From contig JAJFKE010000038.1 in NCBI GenBank assembly GCA_021773355.1, forward strand, positions 1-64,000: 64,000 bases of DNA. Direction: 5' to 3'. This document shows, piece after piece, positions 29,190-37,307 of this stretch. The translations under genes were made by a program, and so were the position numbers. The notes under the pieces were generated by a model. That model worked only from the letters and a program-made list of their open reading frames with translations. It was not told the DNA's origin and made no database searches. Origin of the DNA: Gammaproteobacteria bacterium. GTDB lineage: Bacteria > Pseudomonadota > Gammaproteobacteria > Pseudomonadales > Pseudohongiellaceae. Positions within the stretch are counted from its first letter, which is position 1. Every line of letters begins with the position of its first letter.

Positions 29190-29206
29190 TGTTTCATTTT
29201 GAAACA
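29190..29206. promoter_or_regulatory. System 2 operator just before its regulator gene
   Basis: TGTTTCATTTTGAAACA is a near-perfect copy of the system 2 palindrome. It lies 12 bases before ATG 29219 of the regulator. At that position it is well placed for the regulator to limit its own expression, by blocking its promoter or early transcription. Confidence 0.65.
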
Positions 29207-29218
29207 ACTCCCGGTAGC

Positions 29219-30652
29219 ATGGGCAATAAACTTGGTACTTTATGTATGACACTAGCCGGTAACAATGAAAATAGCAGCGGCCACGCCGCCAGCAAAATAC
29301 TCGTGGTCGACGATGATCGAGATGTGCTGCTAACCGCTGAACTAGTCCTGAAAGACGGCCATAAACAAATCCACACCCTGGCGAATCCCAGCGATTTACC
29401 CAAGCTGCTCAAACAGGAACAATTCGACGTGGCTCTGCTGGATATGAACTTCACTAGGGGTCTAACCAACGGCGAAGAAGGGTTTTACTGGTTGCGTAAA
29501 ATCAAAGAATTATCTGAGGATACTCAAGTCATAATGGCCACCGCCTATGGCGAAATCGATTTGGCGGTAGAAGCGATAAAACAAGGTGCTTCTGATTTTC
29601 TGGTTAAACCCTGGAACAACGAAAAGCTAGTGAGCACAGTTAATACCTGTTTACAGCTAAGCCAGTCGCGGCGAAAAATCCGACAATTGCAAAATACCCA
29701 GCAGGTCTTGAATGAAAAACTGGAATCCGAGTTTATAGAAATAATCGGCGAATCCGCCCCCATGAAAAAAGTATTTGACCTCATCGATAAGGTAGCCGCT
29801 ACCGATGCCAGTGTTTTGATACTCGGAGAGAACGGCACCGGTAAGGAGCTTATAGCAAGAGCAATACATAGAAAGTCTTTGCGAAAACAACTTCCTATGA
29901 TCAGTGTTGATCTGGGTGCCATTACCGGAAGCCTATTCGAATCCGAAATGTTCGGACACAAGAAAGGTGCCTTCACCGATGCGAGAGAAAATCGAGCGGG
30001 TCGTTTCGAAACAGCAAACGGCGGCACGCTGTTCCTGGACGAAATAGGCAACCTTGATCTTTCCCTGCAAGCCAAGCTTCTCGGTGTACTGGAATCCAGG
30101 GTGGTGACCAGGGTAGGTTCCGATATTACGGCACCAATTGATATACGACTCATTTGTGCCACCAATATGTCGGCTGCCGATCTGTCGGACGATGAGAAGT
30201 TTCGTAAAGACTTATTGTATCGAATCAATACGGTTGAACTGGTTCTACCCCCGCTTAGAGAGCGCACAAGTGATATCCCATTGTTGGTTGAGCATTACAT
30301 AAAAATCTATTCGGCAAAATACAACAAACCCGAGATAAAACTAAGCACAAGTGAACTATCGAAATTACAGCACTATAAGTGGCCAGGAAACGTTCGCGAA
30401 TTCCAGCATACTTTAGAAAGAGCCGTAATCGTGTCTGAGAATGGCTCGGTTAATATTCAGGACATGTTGGTGGGCCGCACCGTAGAAAACACACCAGTGG
30501 CTGAGCTCAATATTGCCAAGCTGGAAAAACAGGCTATAACTCAAGCAATTGATACTTATAAAGGCAATTTAACCCAGGTATCCAAGGTATTAGGCCTGGG
30601 CAGAACCACACTGTATCGCAAGATGGAAAAATATGGGCTCTCTGACAAATAG
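29219..30652 (+). CDS. Sigma54-dependent NtrC-type response regulator, system 2
   Basis: The 477-residue regulator (from ATG 29219) has phospho-acceptor Asp75 (VALLDMNF) and the receiver Lys in LVKPWNNE. Walker A GENGTGKE is at 203-210, the sigma54-contact loop is GAFTDA (250-255, not GAFTGA), Walker B is TLFLDEIGN, and the Fis-type end is TQVSKVLGLGRTTLYRKMEK. The frame is open to a TTG at 29189, but that start would lie inside the operator, so I prefer ATG 29219; ATG 29246 is a further option. No strong ribosome site helps. It sits at the divergence point of the two arms and its likely sites occur at three transporter promoters. Confidence 0.88.
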   Translation: MGNKLGTLCMTLAGNNENSSGHAASKILVVDDDRDVLLTAELVLKDGHKQIHTLANPSDLPKLLKQEQFDVALLDMNFTRGLTNGEEGFYWLRKIKELSEDTQVIMATAYGEIDLAVEAIKQGASDFLVKPWNNEKLVSTVNTCLQLSQSRRKIRQLQNTQQVLNEKLESEFIEIIGESAPMKKVFDLIDKVAATDASVLILGENGTGKELIARAIHRKSLRKQLPMISVDLGAITGSLFESEMFGHKKGAFTDARENRAGRFETANGGTLFLDEIGNLDLSLQAKLLGVLESRVVTRVGSDITAPIDIRLICATNMSAADLSDDEKFRKDLLYRINTVELVLPPLRERTSDIPLLVEHYIKIYSAKYNKPEIKLSTSELSKLQHYKWPGNVREFQHTLERAVIVSENGSVNIQDMLVGRTVENTPVAELNIAKLEKQAITQAIDTYKGNLTQVSKVLGLGRTTLYRKMEKYGLSDK

Positions 30653-32000
30653 CTTAAGAGGACAGCATGTCAGGCTGATGGTGCAAATCGCACTATTGGT
30701 AGGTTCTGCCTTTCTCTTTACCTTTAGTATTTTACAAACGAACTGGATTGGCACACCGATTATCAGCCTGACACTGGTTGTGCTAATCACCTCCAATATC
30801 ATCCGCATCAGCGAGAAAAGTAATCGCGACTTCGCGCAATTCCTGAGCAACGTTTCTCACAACGATTTCTCAACGTCTACCGCAACTTCGACACAGAGCT
30901 CAGGTTCCAGAAGCCTTGTTGAAGCACAAAAAATATTACTTGAGAAATATCGCAAGCTGAAAAGAGATCGCAGTGTGCAAAACAGCTATTTGCATGCTGT
31001 GGTCGAGCATTTGGATACCGCCTTAATTTGTTTCGACAACACCGGGAAAATCGAATTCATCAACGACGCCGCCAGCAAGCTCCTTAACAAAAAATACATT
31101 TCGAGTGTTAGCATCATCGGCAAGTTGAACAAAGAATTGGGTGATACTTTAAAGTCGATTCGAGCTGGGGATCATATCGTATTAAAAACCGTGTTAGGAA
31201 ATGAACTTCAAAGTCTAATCTTGACTGCGACGGAGTTTATTCTATTGGAAAAGAACTACAAACTCGTTTCGTTACAAAACATCAAGAACGCACTTGATGA
31301 AAGAGAGATTGAGAGCTGGCAGAAAGTCATTAAAGTCCTCACCCATGAAATCATGAATTCAATGACACCCATTGTCTCCCTGAGCCATTACGTTAAGAAA
31401 GTTGTGGATGACAAGACCCTACTTCCTCGGCTAGCCGATGAAACCTCGCAACAGCATCGAGATCTGCAACAAAGTATCGAGGCTATTTCATCTCGCAGCC
31501 AGGGGCTAATGGAGTTTGTGAATTCCTATCGTAGCCTAAGTAATCTGCCACAGCCCGATTTCTCCGAAATTGAAATCGAGGCTCTCTTCCAAAGAATCGA
31601 GTCCCTGCTTAAAGAAATGCTGGACTCCAAAGGAGTAACATTCATTACCCAGCTTGAATCGCACGATGTCACACTGGTGGCTGATGTAAAACTGCTAGAG
31701 CAGGTTCTTATTAATCTGATAAGTAATGCAATCGATGCCATGGAAGTAGTTGAGAATCCCTGCATTCAATTGTGGTGCAATAAAAACCGGAACGGAAAAA
31801 CCTTAATCCAGGTCAAAGACAATGGTTGCGGCATTAGTAAAGACGTAATGGAAAATATATTTACTCCTTTTTTTACTACCAAAGAACAGGGTAGCGGAAT
31901 CGGCTTGAGTCTTTCGCGCCAACTAACCAGGCTGAACAAGGGGACATTGACTGTTAGCAGTTCAGAAGGTGTAGGGAGTCAGTTTACTCTTACATTCTAA
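30633..32000 (+). CDS. Membrane histidine kinase, system 2
   Basis: The 455-residue kinase overlaps the regulator gene by 20 bases. Two membrane helices (about 14-33 and 43-58) are separated by about nine residues, so sensing probably occurs in or at the membrane. A PAS-like region spans about 115-215, with the phospho-acceptor His238 in VLTHEIMNSMTP. The N box is LINLISNAIDA, G1 DNGCGI and G2 GSGIGLSL, all intact. The HEIMNS motif groups it with the system 3 kinase rather than the system 1 one. Confidence 0.88.
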   Translation: MGSLTNSLRGQHVRLMVQIALLVGSAFLFTFSILQTNWIGTPIISLTLVVLITSNIIRISEKSNRDFAQFLSNVSHNDFSTSTATSTQSSGSRSLVEAQKILLEKYRKLKRDRSVQNSYLHAVVEHLDTALICFDNTGKIEFINDAASKLLNKKYISSVSIIGKLNKELGDTLKSIRAGDHIVLKTVLGNELQSLILTATEFILLEKNYKLVSLQNIKNALDEREIESWQKVIKVLTHEIMNSMTPIVSLSHYVKKVVDDKTLLPRLADETSQQHRDLQQSIEAISSRSQGLMEFVNSYRSLSNLPQPDFSEIEIEALFQRIESLLKEMLDSKGVTFITQLESHDVTLVADVKLLEQVLINLISNAIDAMEVVENPCIQLWCNKNRNGKTLIQVKDNGCGISKDVMENIFTPFFTTKEQGSGIGLSLSRQLTRLNKGTLTVSSSEGVGSQFTLTF

Positions 32001-32040
32001 ACAGAATACAAATGCTCTTGCCTATTGTCACAGAGTCGAC

Positions 32041-32057
32041 TGTCTTATTTTGATACA
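32041..32057. promoter_or_regulatory. System 2 operator, distal site of right promoter 1
   Basis: TGTCTTATTTTGATACA departs from TGTTTC-N5-GAAACA at two positions, one in each half. Its centre is 23 bases from the proximal site, the same spacing as at the second right-arm promoter. Confidence 0.6.
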
Positions 32058-32063
32058 GACTAC

Positions 32064-32080
32064 TGTTCCTATTCGAAACA
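32064..32080. promoter_or_regulatory. System 2 operator, proximal site of right promoter 1
   Basis: TGTTCCTATTCGAAACA matches the system 2 palindrome with one change. It ends 61 bases before the TGG of the sigma54 promoter at 32142. Confidence 0.65.
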
Positions 32081-32141
32081 CAGCTCTGTAATAACAAGCA
32101 TGTACTAGACATAAGTGGCTGAAATACCTAGCTAATATCCA

Positions 32142-32157
32142 TGGCATCTTAATTGCT
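32142..32157 (+). promoter_or_regulatory. Sigma54 promoter of the first right-arm permease operon
   Basis: TGGCATCTTAATTGCT has GG and GC 10 bases apart and a perfect TTGCT -12 element. Transcription would start near 32168, giving a leader of about 60 bases before ATG 32228. Confidence 0.7.
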
Positions 32158-32227
32158 ACAACTTGATGGCCACATCGGCAGTCTACAGAAATTCAATCGG
32201 TTGATCATAACAACGAGGACAGTATTC

Positions 32228-34684
32228 ATGCTGAAAACGTACTTAATATATTTTCTGCGTTCCGTCCAAAGAGAGAAAACCTATTACTCAATTAATATTG
32301 TCGGGCTATCTATCGGCATTGCCTGCTGCTTGATACTTGGCTTATATCTTCATTCAGAATTGAACTATGACAAGCATAATCTCCGTCACGAGCAAATAGT
32401 CCGAGTAGGAACCGAAGCCATTATCGGTGGTAATGCAAACCTAAGCGCTCTGACCTCCTCTGAATTGGCCCCTTTAATGGCACGAGATTTTGTTCAGGTG
32501 GAAGAATATGTGCGCTTTGCGGACGCCTCCAGTGATCGATATCTGCTGCGTTCAGAGGACACTGCTTTTTATTGGGAAGACGTTTATATCGCCGATGCAA
32601 ACGTGTTTGATGTGTTCACACACGATGTCATCTACGGTGATCCAGAAACCGCATTGATTGATCCATCGAGCATCGCTATCAGCGAATCATTGGCAGCGGC
32701 ATACTTCGGAGATGAAAATCCGCTTGGTCGAACTCTCGAATCCAATTCTACTGATTTTAGGATAAGCCTGGTGTTTGCCGATCAGCCGCAAAATACTCAC
32801 CTGCGCTACGATGCACTTCTATCCTTCAACCTGCGGCCGAAATACGATGATTCCACCATCCTACAACTGCTCTGGAATATGAACGCTTACAGTTACCTGG
32901 TGCTATCAGAAAATTACCAGCAAGATCGTTTCTCAGAAATCTCTGAACTGTTCTATGAGAACCATATGGCCACTATCGGTGCAGTACTTGAAGAACGCGG
33001 CCAAGACATAAGCTGGGAATTTTTTATTGAGCCACTGACCGATATTCACATGAGTTCAACGACCTCCAACGACCAGCCACACGGCAACCTACTTAATGTT
33101 TATGGCTATATTGTTATTGTAGTCTTTGTATTGCTTGTGGCCTGCTTTAACTATATTAATCTGGCTACGGCACGAGCGACTCGTAAAGCGCGTGAGATCG
33201 GAATTAGAAAAGTAATCGGTGCAGGTAGGAAGCAATTAACGTTGCAGTTCTTAGCCGAATCAATATTCTTTACCCTTTTGTCACTAGGCTTGGCATTTGT
33301 ATTGGCTGAGCGAATGTTGTCCTATCCCACTCTCACGAATCTGTTGGATGTACAGCTTTCGATGGCGATATTATTTAGACCAGAAGTGCTGGGGAGTCTG
33401 ATTTCAGCCGCCATACTGCTGGGAGCTGTTACAGGCTCATATCCTGCAATGTATCTCTCTAGCATGTCGCCCGCTTCTGCCTTAAAAAATAAAAGCAGGG
33501 GTGCATGGCGGAAACTGGGTATGAGACAGGTGCTTGTTTTTCTGCAGTTCACTATATCTATTTGCGTAATCGCGTCCACTTTATTACTAACACAGCAAAT
33601 GACATTCATTAGCAGCAAAGCGCTTGGATTCGAAAAAGACAACAAATTGCTGCTTAAAATTCAAGGCGCTGACCAGGTCGAAAGATTGCCCGAGCTAATC
33701 AATGAATTGCAGCAGAACCCTGGAATTATTTCGGCCACCAGCAGCCGGGAGATTTTTGGCGAACGCCTTAATACACGAGGCCTGACATTAGAAGACAACA
33801 GTGGTGCCCAGATTGGGCATGCGCTAAATCGCATGAATGTTCAACCGGGTTTTATTGCGGCCACCGGACTAGAGCTTGTCGCCGGACGGGATTTTGATGA
33901 CTCGCGGCCGAATGGCGCACTGGGTTCAGTGATCGTGAATGAAGCTCTGATGAATTTCATGGGCTGGGAGAACGCCTTGGGCAAAGTCGTGCAATTCAAT
34001 GCATTGGATACTGAGCCCAAGCAAGTCATCGGTGTGGTTAGAGACTTTCACTACGAAGGACTGCAGAATCAAGTCATGCCAGTAGTCATGGATGCAAATA
34101 GATTGGGCAATGCAACTCCAGCCAATAGCGATGCGTATTCTGAATGGTTGATTCTTGATGTGGCTGAGGAGTCTGTGGCCAGTACCATTGCGCTGCTGCA
34201 ACAGCGGTGGTCTAACTTCGACCCAACACATCCCTTTGAAGTGACTTTTCTGGAAGATAGATTGAATGCCCTTTATGGTTCAGAAGAGAAGCAGATCAGT
34301 TTGATAGCTCTGTTTTCAACTTTATGCATATTCATTTCCTGTATGGGTCTGTATGGTCTGGCTTCATTCACCACGGCGATCAGAACCAAAGAGATCGGAG
34401 TACGTAAAATTCTTGGCGCCTCAACCACGAGAATTATCTTGATGTTGTTTAAGAATGTTGCTGTATTGATTATTGCCGCATCGGCTTTAGCATCTGCAAT
34501 GTCTTTTTGGGCAGTCGGAGAATGGTTGCAAGGGTTCTCTTATAGAATTGACTTGCTTGGACTAAATTTATTTACCTACGCCATAGCCACAGCAATAGCA
34601 GCAGCAGTTGCCTTCACAACCACGGCTTTACAATCTTTTAGTACGGCACAGGCGAACCCGGTCAAGGCTTTGCGTTATGAGTAA
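32228..34684 (+). CDS. Fused MacB/FtsX-like permease, first of the system 2 right arm
   Basis: The 818-residue permease is of the MLFKNVAVLIIAASALASA subgroup. The frame is open to a TTG at 32153, but that codon is part of the -12 promoter element. ATG 32228 is preceded by GAGGA and gives MLKTYLIYFLRSVQREKTYY. NYDKHNLRHEQIVRV follows segment 1, with V for the usual Y. Segment 2 ends FNYINLATARA; the coupling motifs are TRKAREIGIRKVIGAG and IRTKEIGVRKILGAS. The tail is NPVKALRYE. It is the first gene behind right promoter 1. Confidence 0.9.
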   Translation: MLKTYLIYFLRSVQREKTYYSINIVGLSIGIACCLILGLYLHSELNYDKHNLRHEQIVRVGTEAIIGGNANLSALTSSELAPLMARDFVQVEEYVRFADASSDRYLLRSEDTAFYWEDVYIADANVFDVFTHDVIYGDPETALIDPSSIAISESLAAAYFGDENPLGRTLESNSTDFRISLVFADQPQNTHLRYDALLSFNLRPKYDDSTILQLLWNMNAYSYLVLSENYQQDRFSEISELFYENHMATIGAVLEERGQDISWEFFIEPLTDIHMSSTTSNDQPHGNLLNVYGYIVIVVFVLLVACFNYINLATARATRKAREIGIRKVIGAGRKQLTLQFLAESIFFTLLSLGLAFVLAERMLSYPTLTNLLDVQLSMAILFRPEVLGSLISAAILLGAVTGSYPAMYLSSMSPASALKNKSRGAWRKLGMRQVLVFLQFTISICVIASTLLLTQQMTFISSKALGFEKDNKLLLKIQGADQVERLPELINELQQNPGIISATSSREIFGERLNTRGLTLEDNSGAQIGHALNRMNVQPGFIAATGLELVAGRDFDDSRPNGALGSVIVNEALMNFMGWENALGKVVQFNALDTEPKQVIGVVRDFHYEGLQNQVMPVVMDANRLGNATPANSDAYSEWLILDVAEESVASTIALLQQRWSNFDPTHPFEVTFLEDRLNALYGSEEKQISLIALFSTLCIFISCMGLYGLASFTTAIRTKEIGVRKILGASTTRIILMLFKNVAVLIIAASALASAMSFWAVGEWLQGFSYRIDLLGLNLFTYAIATAIAAAVAFTTTALQSFSTAQANPVKALRYE

Positions 34685-34853
34685 GAAAAGAGACTCGTGG
34701 AAGTGGTATTACTAATTTACTCTTATACTGTGCCAACTTCTGTTTCAGTAGCGCTGAGATGTGCTAAATAGCCATAGACTTTGCGCGCCAAAAAGTGCCG
34801 CTATATCCAGGACCCAAGAAAATTGTTTATAAAAATAGTGAAGACTTCTTAAT

Positions 34854-37286
34854 ATGATTAAAAATAGCCTAAGAGAATTTTATCGTAATATCTATAGAGA
34901 CCGCAGCTACAGTCTGATTAATGTAGGCGGCCTCGCCGTAGGTATCGGCTGCGCTATAGTTCTGGGCCTATACCTTCAAAGCGAATTGAACTATGACCGT
35001 CATTTCACTGACCATGAAAGGGTTTTCAGGATCGCAAACGAAGTTAATTCCAACGGTAATGCAAATCTGTTTGCGCAAACCTCTTATGCACTAGGGCCTT
35101 TAATCGCCGGTATCGCGCCCGATGTCGAGTCCTATGTTCGATTCTTTAATCCTGGCTCTGCCTATTCCCTGTTCAGGCACGAAGACACGGTCTTTCGCTG
35201 GGAGAATATCTATTTCGCGGATGAGGCAGTTTTCCAATTATTCTCTCACGACATTGTGCACGGTAATTCTGAGTCCGCACTGTCCAACCCCAATTCCTTG
35301 GCGGTAAGTGAGAGCTTCGCCAACAGGTATTTCGGCGAGGACAACCCTGTTGGAAGAATCATGCAGGGTGATACGGCCAGTTACGAGATAACCTTGGTGT
35401 TTTCGGACTTGCCGGACAATACGCATCTAAAATACGACGCCCTGTTTTCTTATAACAGCCTATCCCCTAACAGAGTATCGCCGGTGCTTAATGAACGTGT
35501 TAGCCATGATCTGTGGAACTCAAGAACAGATTATACCTATGTGCAATTGCCAGAAAATTACCAGGCTAGTGACTTTCGCGAAGTATCGAAGGATTTCTTT
35601 AGACAGTATATGTCTACTTATAAAGAAAGTTTCAACAGCGCTTCAGAGTTCATACTTGAACCACTTGATGAAATACATTTGAAGTCGAAGGCACAAAGAG
35701 ACCTGCCCCGCGGTAGCATGGCGAATGTTTTTTCCTTCATTGGAATTGTGTTGTTCGTGCTGATGGCAGCCTGCATAAATTACATAAACCTTTCCACGGC
35801 ACGTTTTACGAAACGCGCACAAGGTGTGGCGGTCCGAAAAATACTTGGAGCCGAGCGGCATCAACTGATTTTTCAGTTTCTTGTTGAGTCCATTCTGTTC
35901 TCGCTGCTGGCTTCAATACTAGCCGTAGCCATGGTTGATTTTATTTTTAGATTCACTGCTATAAATACCTTGTTCGACAAATCTCTGATACTTACTCCGC
36001 TGCTACAGCCCGAAGCGGCAGGGTTGCTGCTGCTGGGGAGTGTGGCACTAGGGTTCATTGCTGGGCTCTACCCTGCTTTTAGTCTTTCCAGATCGGCCCC
36101 TGTGAAATCAGTCAAGTCGGCGAATTTCACCATGCGGCAGCGACTGGTATTTCTGCAGTTTCTGCTATCAATGAGCGTCATTTCCTGCACCCTGCTCATG
36201 TATATGCAAATGGAGTACATACAGAAAAAACCGCTGGGATTTGATAAAGAGAACAAGCTAACCATGGTAGTTCATGGCGCCGACAATATTGAACGCATTC
36301 CGACGTTTGCCAACGAACTCCAGCGAAACAGCAATATAATAAATGTTAGCGCATCCCGGAACCGTATCGGCGACATAGTAGGATTCGGACAGGCAGAGAT
36401 CGAGAGCAGGCTGGGTGCTTTTGAAAGCCAATCCTATAACTGGTTCTACAGTGATGAGAATTACTTGAAAACCATGGGAGTGGCCCTGACTGAAGGTAGA
36501 TACTTCGACTCAGCCAGACAGAGCGATACATCAAGTGCGGTAATGGTGAACCAATCACTGGTCAACAAGATGGGCTGGGATGAGCCTATTGGCAAGCTAA
36601 TTCGATATGACCAAGGATTCGTGGAAGTCATAGGAGTAATGGGAGATTTTCACTTTCAGGGATTACAACATGAAGTGGAATCGATGATTGTCTGGCCTTC
36701 GCCTCCGGACAGTTTTGCAGATATGAGCGAAAGCGCCAGAGCTCGACAGAACCGAATACTTACCATCAGCATAAGCCCAGACGCCACCGCTGAAGCATTG
36801 AATCACATTCGGGCATTGTGGCAGGAGTTCGACCCTTCCCACCCGTTCGAGTTTCAGTTTCTGGATGACATGCTTGATGAGCTCTACGTTTCTGATCAAA
36901 AACAAATGCGGCTCATAGCCTTGTTTGCAACTATCTGTATTTTTATTTCCTGCCTGGGTCTGTTTGGATTGACTGCCTTTACCATCGAGCAGCGAACCAA
37001 GGAAATAGGAATGCGAAAGATTCTTGGGGCTACAGTCAGCCAAATTATTCTTATGTTGTTCGGAAGTGTATTACGCATCGTATGTTTTTCCGCCGTATTT
37101 GCATCGATTACTTCCTATTGGATTATGAGTGAATGGCTAAAGGGCTATTACTATCACGAGGACATAAATCCATTGGTGTTTCTGGTAGCCGCTCTACTAT
37201 CAATAGCAGTGGCCTTTTTGAGCATGATTGCACAGTCATACAAGACTGTGAGTCGCAACCCCATATTGGCTTTACGGTATGAGTAA
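34854..37286 (+). CDS. Fused MacB/FtsX-like permease, system 2 right arm
   Basis: The 810-residue permease is of the same subgroup as its upstream neighbour (MLFGSVLRIVCFSAVFASI, WLKGYYYHED). It opens MIKNSLREFYRNIYRDRSYS, with NYDRHFTDHERVFRI after segment 1. The first coupling motif is diverged, TKRAQGVAVRKILGAE, lacking the usual acidic EIG; the second is QRTKEIGMRKILGAT. The tail is NPILALRYE. A 169-base gap precedes it in which I find neither a sigma54 promoter nor a clear operator, so it is probably read through from 32142. The ATG at 34854 lacks a convincing ribosome site. Confidence 0.88.
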   Translation: MIKNSLREFYRNIYRDRSYSLINVGGLAVGIGCAIVLGLYLQSELNYDRHFTDHERVFRIANEVNSNGNANLFAQTSYALGPLIAGIAPDVESYVRFFNPGSAYSLFRHEDTVFRWENIYFADEAVFQLFSHDIVHGNSESALSNPNSLAVSESFANRYFGEDNPVGRIMQGDTASYEITLVFSDLPDNTHLKYDALFSYNSLSPNRVSPVLNERVSHDLWNSRTDYTYVQLPENYQASDFREVSKDFFRQYMSTYKESFNSASEFILEPLDEIHLKSKAQRDLPRGSMANVFSFIGIVLFVLMAACINYINLSTARFTKRAQGVAVRKILGAERHQLIFQFLVESILFSLLASILAVAMVDFIFRFTAINTLFDKSLILTPLLQPEAAGLLLLGSVALGFIAGLYPAFSLSRSAPVKSVKSANFTMRQRLVFLQFLLSMSVISCTLLMYMQMEYIQKKPLGFDKENKLTMVVHGADNIERIPTFANELQRNSNIINVSASRNRIGDIVGFGQAEIESRLGAFESQSYNWFYSDENYLKTMGVALTEGRYFDSARQSDTSSAVMVNQSLVNKMGWDEPIGKLIRYDQGFVEVIGVMGDFHFQGLQHEVESMIVWPSPPDSFADMSESARARQNRILTISISPDATAEALNHIRALWQEFDPSHPFEFQFLDDMLDELYVSDQKQMRLIALFATICIFISCLGLFGLTAFTIEQRTKEIGMRKILGATVSQIILMLFGSVLRIVCFSAVFASITSYWIMSEWLKGYYYHEDINPLVFLVAALLSIAVAFLSMIAQSYKTVSRNPILALRYE

Positions 37287-37307
37287 ATCGGCAACCAGGA
37301 ACAGACG

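Noticed and set aside
29189..29218. TTG start extending the system 2 regulator by ten codons
   Set aside because: The extra codons are the operator palindrome itself, and the added residues do not belong to a receiver domain.
29545..30267. 240-codon open frame on the minus strand
   Set aside because: It lies entirely opposite the regulator AAA+ domain, which has all its motifs; the minus frame has no recognisable domain.
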